From positions 15,205,167-15,269,166 of the forward strand of contig CM034236.1 in the NCBI GenBank assembly GCA_019916065.1: a stretch of 64,000 nucleotides of DNA, given 5' to 3'. Under the pieces are notes generated by a model. The model saw nothing but the letters and a program-made list of their open reading frames with translations, was not told the origin of the DNA and did not search any database. The translations under genes were made by a program, and so were the position numbers. Positions 46,071-57,505 of the stretch are shown here, one piece after another. Every line of letters begins with the position of its first letter. Position 1 is the stretch's first letter. Origin of the DNA: Vitellaria paradoxa (lineage: Eukaryota > Streptophyta > Magnoliopsida > Ericales > Sapotaceae).

Positions 46071-48440
46071 TGTCACTTTTCACTTTTTATATATATCTTT
46101 TTTTGAGAATTTAGAGAGTGAACTGTTTGAATGTGTGTTGGTTATTTCATTCTTATTTTGTAATTTAACACTCATGATGAATGTCATAACCTACGTGCAT
46201 GTTCTTTAATTATGTTTTACTTTATTTATTATTTTTAGAAATTTTAATTGCCCTTTTTTCTGTTTTATTTTTCTGTTATTTCTAGTTACCTCATGTTTGG
46301 CACTACTTTATTATGGAACATTATTGTTGAGACTAGTTTGAATTGATTTTATAGCACAGGTTGAAAATGTTTGACACATCTAACATCATCATTAAAGAGC
46401 AAAAAAGTGAAAACCTTATGACCGCTTCTAATTAGTGCGTCTAAATAACCCCCAAGTGTAAGGGTGTGCGGTGTAGTTTTAAACTCGGTGAGTCCGAGGT
46501 CGAATCCACAGGGAATCTAATGTTAATTTTTTCCTAAGTTATTTTGGTTTAATTAATTTACTATTTTAATTTATTAAACGAAAAGATTAAAGGTTTGATT
46601 TGGTTTTGAAAGATTGTTTACAAAATAAAATAAGGCTAATAAACTAAACATAACAACTCAATAAAACATAAATTTAAACTAAATAATTTAATACCAACTA
46701 ATTAACTATTGAAAACTAATAAAATACTAAAAGCAGAATTTAAATTCAGTTTTAACAAATCTAATGAACGCATATTGATTTAGCTTACAAATTAGGGCGG
46801 ATCCAATTTTTAGGTTGAATAACAAAGTTTACCTCGGATTGAAATCACATTTAGGATTAATAACCCAGTAAAGATTTTCAATAGAGATTATTTAAATAAA
46901 AAGTTCCCTCAACCCAAAATCTCGTTTAGGATAAATAGGTTGGTAAAGATCTTCAATAAAAATCCATTTGAAAATTAGTTTAGCTCAATCCGAAATCACG
47001 TTTAGGATAAATGGATTGGTAAGAATATTCAACAAAAACTCATTTGATTCGGATTTATTTTTATTTATTTCAAAAGTATTAAGAAAGTTTTAATCTTATA
47101 AAATTATCAGGGATTTCAGAGAATGTGATCAATTTTATAAGTTTTCAAAAGCTTTTGTATAAATGAAAATTGAATCCGTATAAATGTATTCAACCTTAGT
47201 TTTGGATCCGCCCATCTTTGATGAGCTAAATCAATACAAACTCTTAATCTAACACTATAACAATCAAATAAACAAAATAATGAAAAAGTAGAGGAAGAGA
47301 TACATACTTCATAGATGAACTCATGAAAATGAATATGCAAACTTCAATCCACAAACTTGAATGTACAGAAACTCTCCTTCTCTAAAAATCTCTATTCAGA
47401 AAATAAAACTAAAACTAAACTATCTTTAAAAAAAAAAAAAAAAAAACTTCTGTAATAAAACATTCTCTGCCGAAATCGCCCCTCCTCCCATTTTATGTCA
47501 ATCTCTATCTCTATATATATAAATTACATCAAATCGATTCTCCATATGGCATTCCGTAGCATTGCCAAAAACAAAACAATTACTGTATTTTTCCATTCGA
47601 AATTGCCATTCACGAAGCTGTGATTTTGGATCTGTATATAGAGGTGGTCCAGACCAGAAGCGGGGGTGTTCGGACGAAATAGAGACGTTAGAGCCTTGAA
47701 GAGATGGTCCAAACCAAGGGTTGGGTGGTTGGGACCATGGGAGAGAGGGTTGGGACCGTACCTTAGGCTACTTTTTTGTCATTTTATTCAAAAACACATC
47801 CCGTTCTTCTCAAATCTGTGAATTAAAGAAGGGTCAAAACTTCATCTCCACCATTCAGAATGAAGATCTTTGTGTCTGCAAGCTACTGTTAAAATTTGAG
47901 GCTGATCCAACAGTTGATTGTCGTGCAATTACTGTTTAAAGTTGCTGTGCTAGGCAAAGAAATTCTGCACATTTTCTATTTTTTTTTCCTCTCGTTCAAG
48001 CTAATGTTCCTCCTCTACTTTTCCACTATCTTCACTCTTTTTCATGCTTTTTTTTTGTATTTTCAAATATAAATAAAATTAAACTTCAAATATATTTAAA
48101 TAAAATAAAATTGCATGATATAAATCTAAATTATAGCTAAATGATTACACTTTTCAAGTGTAACCACCTTGCACTTTACTCAACTAGTGACAATGGGATT
48201 GAAAGTTTAGAGGTAGATTTAGATGAATGGCTTGATGAGGTATTTGCGGAGACCAATTTCTTACCTTTGCCAATCTAGTACCCTCCCATATTTCTCATAC
48301 AACCACATTAGTTTTTTGAGGGATTGGGAAGGGACGGTGTTAACTTAGACCTTTTAGTTAGAATGGAACATGCGGAAATAAATATAGCCATTAAGTGGCT
48401 TGATGCACCTACTTATGGCACTGGCACTGAGTCCACCCTA
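46071..48440. other. Non-coding part of the remnant (copy of 250-2624)
   Basis: Same content as described for 1-2624, with the inverted repeat near 46750-47250 and the coding-like remnant near 48186-48440. No gene. Confidence 0.6.
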
Positions 48441-49619
48441 GCAACATTTTATCCCAATTTGTAATTAGACTAAGATAAAAAATTTAGCTCACAAATGTTT
48501 ATCATACTTTTTCTAAAGCCGTAATCCTTGTAAATCTCCTAATGTGATCTTTAACAATTGTTGTATTAATGTAATGAGTAGTTTAACATAATTTGGCTTA
48601 TCCCAAGATTTTTTTGATTTTTTGTTTATTGATCTATGATAGTAGATTTTATAGCATATTAAATTAATTAAAATTAATAAATAAATGTTACAACAAAATT
48701 GAAATCTAATTTAAATTATATAAAGTGATAAAAAAATTGTTTGACAGAGATATAGAGAAAGAAATAACAATAACGTCTTTCATTCTTTTATCTCGTTTTT
48801 TTTTAGATATGATTTTTCTTAGTTTTTTATCTCAGTTTTTTCGAGAAATGTTTTCACTGATTTTTTTATCACGGTTTTTTTATGAGATGGTTTTCACTCG
48901 TCTTTTACCTGGGTGTTTTTTCTTAGAGCTAGTTTCCACTAATCTTTTATCTTATTTATAATAAAATTACAGTTTTGACAAAATTGAGAGAGAAAGTATT
49001 AAAATTAACCTTTTATCTCAGTTTTTTAATTAGACTAAGATAAAAATTTAGCTCACAAATTTTTATCATACTTTTTCTAATACCGTGATCTTTATAAATC
49101 TCCTAATGTGATGTTTATCAATTATCGTATTAATATAATGAATAGTTCAACATAATTTGGCTTATCTTATCAAACCATAAATTATATGTTTTCCACAATT
49201 ATGCAAGTTAGTGAAGTCCCACGAGACATATGCAAAAGGTTTTATTTTGATTGCTTTTTCTTTTTTTTTTTTTGTGGCGCAAGACTGTTTTCCATAGACT
49301 AAATTGGAGCCTACAGGAGTTACGACTAGAAAATAGTTAGGAAGATACGTAGGTGTGAACAAATTGTGAGATTAATGACAACCGGACCTAGAATGAAATT
49401 CTTATTTCTACTTGTGATTTTCATTGATTTTTTGGTTTTCGAAACATTATGTCATTTCTAGTTCGGTACACCATATAAAGTTAGATGATTCACTCCCATG
49501 GAGCGATCAATCCCGTATTTCGTCGGAATGAACTTATGTTAATTTCTTAAATGGATGAACTTATATTTTCATTTTGTCAAAAACAAAAGATAGAAAGGGA
49601 AAGACATGCAAGGAAACAG
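48441..49619. repeat. Sub-repeat and spacer upstream of gene E
   Basis: Counterpart of 2625-3803, with the sub-repeat marker near 48650. The minus-strand frame at 49162-49362 is not protein-like. Confidence 0.75.
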
Positions 49620-49954
49620 CACGTGCAGTTTCATATTTAAATTCGAAGCTAATGTCTAAATTTTAGTGCTAAATTCGCTTATTAGTTTTCTACCTCAATG
49701 ACGTCTATTTCTCGGCTAACACAGCCGCATGTGCATGCGGTCTGCTTTTAAAATTTTCATTTTTTTTTATCTCCTAGTACAAGGCCTTCAGGTTGATGCA
49801 GAGAATTTCGTTTTCTATATGGCGAAATCAAAAAGTGAGATTGAGAGAAAATCCATGGGGTGTCATTAATTCCGAAAGGTCATATGAAATGTACATTTAA
49901 GCATCATTAAAGTCCTCAAAGGATCGGTTACACGCCTTTATCCAACTATATAAA
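49620..49954 (+). promoter_or_regulatory. Conserved promoter block of gene E
   Basis: G-box CACGTG at 49620-49625, TGACGTC near 49699, intact palindrome at 49725-49740 with RY core, TATATAAA at 49947-49954, 92 bases before the ATG at 50039. Confidence 0.6.
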
Positions 49955-50038
49955 CCTTGCACATAGCGCCCTGTGAACCCAGGCCAATTCCAACCTACTA
50001 ATTCAAACACTCGGCCTATCTTTATCAAAAGAAAAATA

Positions 50039-50541
50039 ATGTCTATCCGGCAGCCCGTACGAAACCAGATGGCGGAAATATTCGTTGGCATGCTCTCACT
50101 CCTTGTTGCATGTGGCATGGCGCATGCTAGACTAGACGTGTACAACCACACAATTAACCAAACACTAGTATTAGACAAATTGAGTGCTTTAACCAGGGAT
50201 CCGAAGCATCCGTGGTACAAGCAACCGTTGCCTGTGGAGGCTTATCCAGGATTCTTTGATTTTTTGACCGCTTGTCTCGATCGTTTAGGTCAAAAGGAAT
50301 GCGTACACCACGTTTTAATGAAATGGTCGGAATCGAAAAAAATCTGAAAGATTTTAACTGCAGTTGTACGGTTAAGGAAATAGGGCATAATTGTATCATG
50401 GGATTGGCAGGGCTTACTGGTCATTTTAAAAAGTTCGAGGGTACTGCTCCTCATATCTACGCCCTGGCTAGCGAACTGTTTTTTACAACTAAGAAGCTAA
50501 CGAATTGCCCTGCACCGGAACCTACTCCGACTATGCCCTGA
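50039..50541 (+). pseudogene. Prolamin-like secreted protein, copy E (same frameshift as copy A)
   Basis: Identical in every feature to copy A: signal peptide to MAHA, sequons NHT and NQT, missing base in the T-run at 50313-50316, stop at 50345-50347, and intact remaining codons in another frame to TGA 50539-50541. The shared lesion shows that it predates the 45.8-kb duplication, or that both derive from one sequence. Confidence 0.8.
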
Positions 50542-52924
50542 GTCTATATGCACACGAATGTTACTGTATCAGATGATCTAAGATGGTGTTTAATGTATAT
50601 TGATTTAATCCTACGTCCAAGCGTTAGATGTTTATTATATTTGTTTCTCAAATAATTAGTGCGGTTTACTACAATGCCAAGTACAATTATAAAGATAATT
50701 CCACACTAATCTTCTTTATAATGCATCCTGGCAACATGATCGACAAACTTACAGTAGTCACACGCTAAAAGTGTGATCTTTTTATGTAAAAACTGAGATG
50801 AAAAAAAATTTCACATCACTTTTTATCAATTTTGATCTCGCTTTCTTTAAAAAACAGTGGTAAAAAATAGACAAATGATCACGCTGAAAAAAATTGGATT
50901 ATTTTAAGAATAATAAAAATTCACATGGTAACTTACTATTATGCCATCGTGACATCATGTGACGCCTTGTGATCCTGACAATCTTATATATTTGATATTT
51001 TTTTGTTGGTATTGAGAATTGAACTCGTGCCATTTTTTGGAAGTTAGCATGCTTGACCGCTAGCCCAAACGATCATTTATATATACATTTTACATATTAA
51101 TATACATAAACAAATTTTTATCGTTTTTGGGATTGCAAAAAGTAGTAAAATTATATTGTTTTAATTTAATTATTTTAAGTTTTTTACAATAATTTATTAT
51201 CACTTTTGCCAACCAATTAGTAGCTAAAAGTTACACTTTTCCGATCAATTAGTTGAGAGAAAAGATAAAAAAATTTACTATTATGTAATTATTTTAACTT
51301 TTTGTAATAATTTGAAATCATAACCAATATATGCAATCAAGCGACTTAATCAATAATTTATGAAATATCCATCATATTTAATTAAAAAAGATCTTAAATC
51401 CTTTTCTCATTTTCCTTTAGTTCTTGTGTATAGCACAAATTTAATCATGACTCACAGTTTACAAAATATTTTTTTCATTCCTATTATATTTTTAAAAGTA
51501 ATTAGACTGCATTTAGTTTTTAGTTTTGGAAAATTATTGTTCAGAATAAAATTTTTGAAAACTATTTTAAGAATTTGATTTGTAATACAAAAAATATTTT
51601 CAATGGTTATATTTCAAAGTGAATTCTAAAAAGACAAAAAAATGAAAATTTTTATTGTTTTTATTTCAACATTTTTATCACTTCCAACAAAATGTAAAAT
51701 AATGTCACTTTTTAATATAATTAATATTAAAGATACAATAAACATTTATTAGATATTAAATATTTAATATTCACGTGGCAATAATTCATACAAACTATGA
51801 AGGCTGCTCCCATATTTTCATTGAAAAAAATAACGATTATACATGTAGCATTATTTAAATCTGATTTGGTAAATTTAGTTTTAGCATTAATCTAAAAACA
51901 TTTGTGTCTATTCATCTAAGATGGTAGGTTTTATTGCATAATAAATTAATTAAAATTAATAAATAAATGTTATAACAAAATTTATGAAATCTAATTTAAA
52001 TTACATAAAGTGGTAAACAAAGTTGTTTGATAGAAATTTGGAGAAAGAAATAACAATATTGTCCCTCATTCTTTTATCTCTCCTTTTTTTTAAATATGAT
52101 TTTTCTCATTTTTTTTATCTCTATTTTTTCTAGAGATGTTTCCGCTGAACTTTTATCTCAATTTTTTTTAAAAGATGGTTTTTATTAATCTTTGAACTTG
52201 ATTTTTTCTGGAGATGATTTCCACTGGTCATTTATCTTATTTTAAATACAAATACTGTTTTAACAAAACTGAGATAGAAAATATTAAAAGTAACATTTTA
52301 TCTCAATTTGTAATTAGATTAAGATAAAAAATTTAGCTCACAAATGTTTATCATACTTTTTCTAAAGCCGTAATCCTTGTAAATCTCCTAATGTGATCTT
52401 TAACAATTGTTGTATTAATGTAACGAGTAGTTTAACATAATTTGGCTTATCCCAAGATTTTTTTGATTTTTTGTTTATTGATCTATGATAGTAGATTCTA
52501 TAGCATATTAAATTAATTAAAATTAATAAATAAATGTTACAACAAAATTGAAATCTAATTTAAATTATATAAAGTGATAAAAAACATTTTTGACAGAGAT
52601 ATAGAGAAATAAATAACAATAACGTCTTTCATTCTTTTATCTCGCTTGTTTTTAGATATGATTTTTCTTAGTTTTTTATCTCAGTTTTTTCTAGGGATGT
52701 TTTCACTGATTTTTTATCATGGTTTTTTTATGAGATGGTTTTCACTCCTTTTTTACCTGGGTGTTTTTTCTTAGAGCTAGTTTCCACTAATCTTTTATCT
52801 TATTTATAATAAAATTACAGTTTTGACAAAATTGGGAGAGAGAGTATTAAAATTAACCTTCTATCTCAGTTTTTTAATTAGACTAAGATAAAAAGTTTAG
52901 CTCACAAATTTTTATCATACTTTT
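50542..52924. repeat. Spacer downstream of gene E with two sub-repeats
   Basis: Counterpart of 4726-7105. Sub-repeats marked near 51938 and 52506. The short frame at 51360-51578 is AT-rich noise. Confidence 0.75.
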
Positions 52925-55279
52925 TGTCACACCCCAGGTTTTACAACCAGAGTATGTGAACAAAAGAACGCATAACACAACATTAAATAACATTTCCTAT
53001 CTCACATCAGAGCCATAAACCCACACTATAGAGCAATGAATATAAAAATAAATAAAACTTAACTTTAAATTTAAATAAATGCCTTAGTCAGAGTTAACCA
53101 AGCAATAAGTTTCCAAAGGCTAAGCCCAAATATTCTTTCAAAGCTAAATAAAACAATTAATAATAACCTCACAAATAGAGGCTTATTACAATTCACTAAA
53201 AAAAAAATAATTCTCTAAAGGAAATTCTAATGTAATTAAATAAAAACAAATAAATAAATTCCTAATTTCCATGGTGAGTAGGTCCTGCGCATGACTCAAA
53301 ATCATTACCTGCATCGCAAGCTGTAAGGGGTTTAGCACTAATACCACGTGTGCTCGAAACCTACTAATAGTATAAATACAAAATGCCCTAGCATGCTACT
53401 AAATGAAACAATTATACACAAGTAGCAATTTCAAACAAGAAATTAAGTTTATTTGTCAATCTATCTTCGTTATAATTTAAATGTGTTTCAGCACCACACA
53501 ACACATTAAAGAAAAACAAGTTAATTTCAAGGTACTACTGCTTGGTTGTCTCGTAGAAACAAGACCTAACTGCTTGGTTGTCTCGTAGAAACAAGACCTA
53601 ACCAATATATATCATTCATTGATGTCTGCTTGGTTGTCCCGTAGAAACAGGACTCAACCAATATACACCATCCTTCGGTGTCTGCTTCCTAGGCCGAAGC
53701 CTTAGGAATGTAATATGCCACCCTTAGGCATTTGCTCGTTTGTAGGTTACTAGCCTACTGGAATCGATAACCAACCCCGCGCGGGTTTCGAGACTTTCAA
53801 CCCTTGGGTACGTATACCCGATATTTTCAGTACCCCTCAACTCAAACAAAATATACTATCAAATTCCACTTCAAATCTATATTAAATAAATTGATCTTTT
53901 TATTCCCAAGTAAAAGAAAAATTAAATAAATTATGTATCCACACTAGAATACTGTTAGCCACACCACTAATGCTCATCAAACAATTTCATTAACATAACA
54001 ATCAAACAATTCAAAATGTATGATTCAAAGCAATACACGTTGATTACATGGCAAGGGGTTTAATAAATAAATAAATAAATATAAAAAAAAATTCCATCCA
54101 ACAGTTTGTCTTGGAAAAAAAAATATCAATGACTTGCACAATATATGAGTATAAATATCTATGGGTCCCATTAGCATATAAAGACAATACTAAAAGCAAA
54201 TCACTTTGAACATACTTTTTATTTGCTACCCGTCATCAAACAATCAATATTATATATATATATATATATATCATGGTTTTTATTCATTACATATAAGACA
54301 CAACAAACATAATAAAAAAAAATATAAACATATTTGATTCATAAATTCATGTGATGTCTGCCAGCAAAAAAAACTTTCAAACAAACTAATATGTAAAGAC
54401 AAAATTCAAAAGAAGACAAATTATCATGTAAGGACAAAAGTTTAAGTTTTCTTTATTTTATTCAACTAATGGCTTTTGCTGGACACTCAATTCCCACCTT
54501 TTAACATATATATGTATGTAAGGTAATAATTCGTATACCTTCTGATCAATTAGGTGGAAGACTTCAATTAAATATGTATACTTACATAGAGTAAAATAAA
54601 TGCCCAGCAAAAGTTATCCCATCAATCATACAACTTTAATCTACGCAATGGTCTTAAATGCACGTTCCAGGTCACGATTTACAAAGGAAAAAAAAAATCA
54701 AAAACTCACCATTTATTTCATTTGACAAGTTTGACAGCAATCATTACCTTTTTCAAGTCATTACTTATTAAGTTTAAATATATATATACTTATTTATATA
54801 TGCAATGCACTGATAATTTCCTTTCATATAATATATATACGTAAAGAAATTTCATTAATTTAGATGACTCACAGAACGAGACAAAGAAAGAAGGAAAGAA
54901 ATTTTTTTATGGGTTTTGCCCCTTACCTGTAATCCAGCAACGGAAACAAATTGGCAACGCAAGAAAAAAAAATTTGTTACCGGCAAAATCACAGCGCAAC
55001 CGCTGTACGCCCCTTTTCTTCTTTCACTCTCGGTTTCTCTTCCTCTCTCTTTTCTAGGGTTTTTAATTTATTAAAATAATTACAGATTTATATATTTATA
55101 AAGAAGAATTTTAACCCCAACCAATTAATTTATTTCTTACTGCCCATAGGTTTAGGAAAATTACACATTCTTCCTAAAATTTAAAATCTTTTCACATATA
55201 ACCAAAAATAGCAACTTAAATTTATCGAGTAAAAATTTTCAAATTAAATTAAATTATAAAAGAAATCTGGGTTATTACA
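52925..55279 (+). mobile_element. LTR-like insertion (2355 bases), counterpart of 7106-9453
   Basis: Same ends (TGTCACACCCCAGG, GGGTTATTACA), same target and same internal repeats. Differences are single-base changes and a longer (AT)n tract near 54248. Confidence 0.65.
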
Positions 55280-55831
55280 TTTTTTCTTATACCATGATAT
55301 TTATAAATCCCCTAATGTGATGTTTATCAATTATCCTATTAATATAATGAATAGTTCAACATAATTTGGCTTATCTTATCAAACCATAAATTATATGTTT
55401 TCCACAATTATATATGCAAGTTAGTGAAGTCCCACGAGACATATGGAAAAGGTTTTATTTTGATTGCCTTTTTTTTTTTTTTTTTGTGGCGCAAGACTGT
55501 TTTTCATAGACTAAATTGGAGCCTACAAGAGTTACGACTAGAAAATAGTTAGGACATACGTAGGTGTGAATAAATTGTGAGATTAATGACAATCAGACCT
55601 AGAATGAAATTCTTACTTCTACTTGTGATTTTCATTGATTTTTTGGTTTTTGAAAAATTATGTCATTTCTAATTCGGTACACCATATAAAGTTAGATGAT
55701 TCACTCCCATGGAGCGATCAATCCCGTATTTCGTTGGAATGAACTTATATTAATTTGTTAAATGGATGAACTTATATTTTCATTTTGTCAAAAAACAAAA
55801 GATAGAAAGGGAAAGATATGCAAGGAAACAG

Positions 55832-56165
55832 CACGTGCAGTTTCATATTTAAATTCGAAGCTAATGGCTAAACTTTAGTGTTAAATTCGCTTATTAGTTT
55901 TCTACCTCAATGACGTCTATTTCTCGGCTAACACAGCCGCATGTGCGTGCGGTTTGCTTTTAAAATTTTCATTTTTTTTTATCTCCTAGTACAAGGCGTT
56001 CAGGTTCATGCAGAGGATTTCATTTTCTATACGGCGAAATCAAAAAGTGAGATTGACAGAAAATCCATGGGGTGTCATTAATTCGGAAAGGTCATATGAA
56101 ATGTACATTTAAGCATCATTCAAGTCCTCAAAGGATCGGTTACACATCTTTATCCAACTATAAAA
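55832..56165 (+). promoter_or_regulatory. Promoter block of gene F
   Basis: G-box CACGTG at 55832-55837, TGACGTC at 55911-55917, the palindrome with one changed base (CCGCATG-TG-CGTGCGG at 55937-55952, RY core lost), and TATAAAA at 56159-56165. Start of transcription would be near 56190, with a 5' leader of about 60 bases before ATG 56250. Confidence 0.6.
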
Positions 56166-56249
56166 CCTTGCACATAGCGCCCTGTGAACCCAGGCCAATT
56201 CCAACCTACTAATTCAAACACTTGGCCTATCTTTATCAAAAGAAAAATA

Positions 56250-56753
56250 ATGTCTATCCGGCAGCCCGTACGAAACCAGATGGCGGAAATATTCATTGGC
56301 ATGCTCTCACTCCTTGTTGCCAGTGGCATGGCGCATGCTAGACTAGACGTGTACAACCAAACAATTAACCAAACACTAGTATTAGACAAATTGAGTGCTT
56401 TAACCAGGGATCCGAAGCATCCGTGGTACAAGCAACCGTTGCCTGTGGAGGCTTATCCAGGATTCTTTGATTTTTTGACCGCTTGTCTCGATCATTTAGG
56501 TCAAAAGGAATGCGTACACCACGTTTTTAATGAAATGGTCGGAATCGAAAAAAATTTGAAAGATCTTAACTGCAGTTGTAAGGTTAAGGAAATAGGGCAT
56601 AATTGCGTCATGGGATTGGCAGGGCTTACTGGTCATTTTAAAAAGTTCGAGGGTACTGCTCCTCATATCTACGCCCTAGCTAGCGAACTGTTTTTTACAA
56701 CTAAGAAGCTAACGAGTTGCCCTGCACCCGAACCTGCTCCGACCAAGCCCTAA
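56250..56753 (+). CDS. Prolamin-like (ECA1/DD11-type) secreted six-cysteine protein, copy F, intact
   Basis: The only open copy: 167 residues, no intron. Residues 1-30 form a signal peptide (basic start MSIRQPVRNQ, hydrophobic IGMLSLLVASGM, likely cleavage after AHA), so the protein should be secreted. The mature N-terminus has two NQT sequons (Asn36, Asn40) and a third possible site at Asn107 (NCS). The conserved LPVEAYPGFFDFL leads into the domain with Cys79, 88, 108, 110, 119 and 157. The order matches the plant prolamin-like family (PF05617), except that the usual adjacent CC is C-S-C. The tail is Pro-rich (CPAPEPAPTKP). Family members are often expressed in ovules, eggs or synergids and take part in fertilisation; that role is an inference here. 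An ATG 66 bases upstream is in frame but lies near the predicted transcription start. Confidence 0.8.
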   Translation: MSIRQPVRNQMAEIFIGMLSLLVASGMAHARLDVYNQTINQTLVLDKLSALTRDPKHPWYKQPLPVEAYPGFFDFLTACLDHLGQKECVHHVFNEMVGIEKNLKDLNCSCKVKEIGHNCVMGLAGLTGHFKKFEGTAPHIYALASELFFTTKKLTSCPAPEPAPTKP

Positions 56754-57505
56754 GTCTATATGCATGCAAATGTTACTGTATCAGATGATCTAAGATGGTG
56801 TCTATTGTATATTGATTTGATCCTACGTCCAAGCTTTAGATGTTTATCATATTTGTTTCTCGAGTAATTAGTGGGGTTTATTACGATACCGAGTCCAATT
56901 ATAAAGATAATTCCATACTAATCTTCATTATAATGCATCCAGGCAACATCGAATGTCGCAAATCTTAATATTTCGCTTTTATTTCGTAATGGTTTCTCAT
57001 TTATGTGGTATGAAATTTAATCGTGAGCATTTTTTTTGTGTGCTATCTTCACCAATTAAGAAAATGTTCGTCAAAGAAAATTTGATGGTTTACACTGTCT
57101 AGTGGTCCCACACATTAATTATATCAGGAAATGTTAGCTATTGAACTTTATTGAGGGGATAACCTATATTCTATAAATTTCATTAGTAGTTTAGTGGACA
57201 AAATCTATTGAGACACATTTTTGGTGAAATTTTCAGAAGAAAATCCATGTCGATGTTTGATCGCAGTTGAAATGACATCATAATTGGGCATTATCGCATC
57301 TTCACATTGGTTTGAATTGCGGGATATTTGAGTCATTATTACATGATGACACTGGTTCGCAATACGGGTTATTTGAGCAAATGTTTTTTTTTCTCCCAAT
57401 CATAAGCTTTTATGACGAGGCCTGCAAAATAAATTTTGTTCAATGATGGCACCCGATTGTTTTGTCCTGCCACGGTCTACAACCTAGGTCCTAAAGGATA
57501 TTAAT
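56754..57505. other. 3' flank of gene F, no gene seen
   Basis: Counterpart of 10918-11668. Conserved flank to about 56950, then sequence absent from copies A, C, D and E. Confidence 0.6.

Larger units (their letters stand above)
42881..48440. mobile_element. Old retrotransposon remnant that replaces a gene unit
   Basis: The left part (42881-43090) looks like the T-rich 3' region of an Athila-type element. It contains a nested copia fragment (43090-44461), a degenerate plant transposon protein frame (45003-46070), an inverted repeat near 46750-47250 and the same right part as 1-2624. At about 48440 the array resumes in the middle of a sub-repeat. Because the left edge is in a gene-proximal spacer and the right edge is inside a sub-repeat, about 2.5-3 kb of array including one gene has been lost. 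This is not a simple insertion. Confidence 0.65.
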
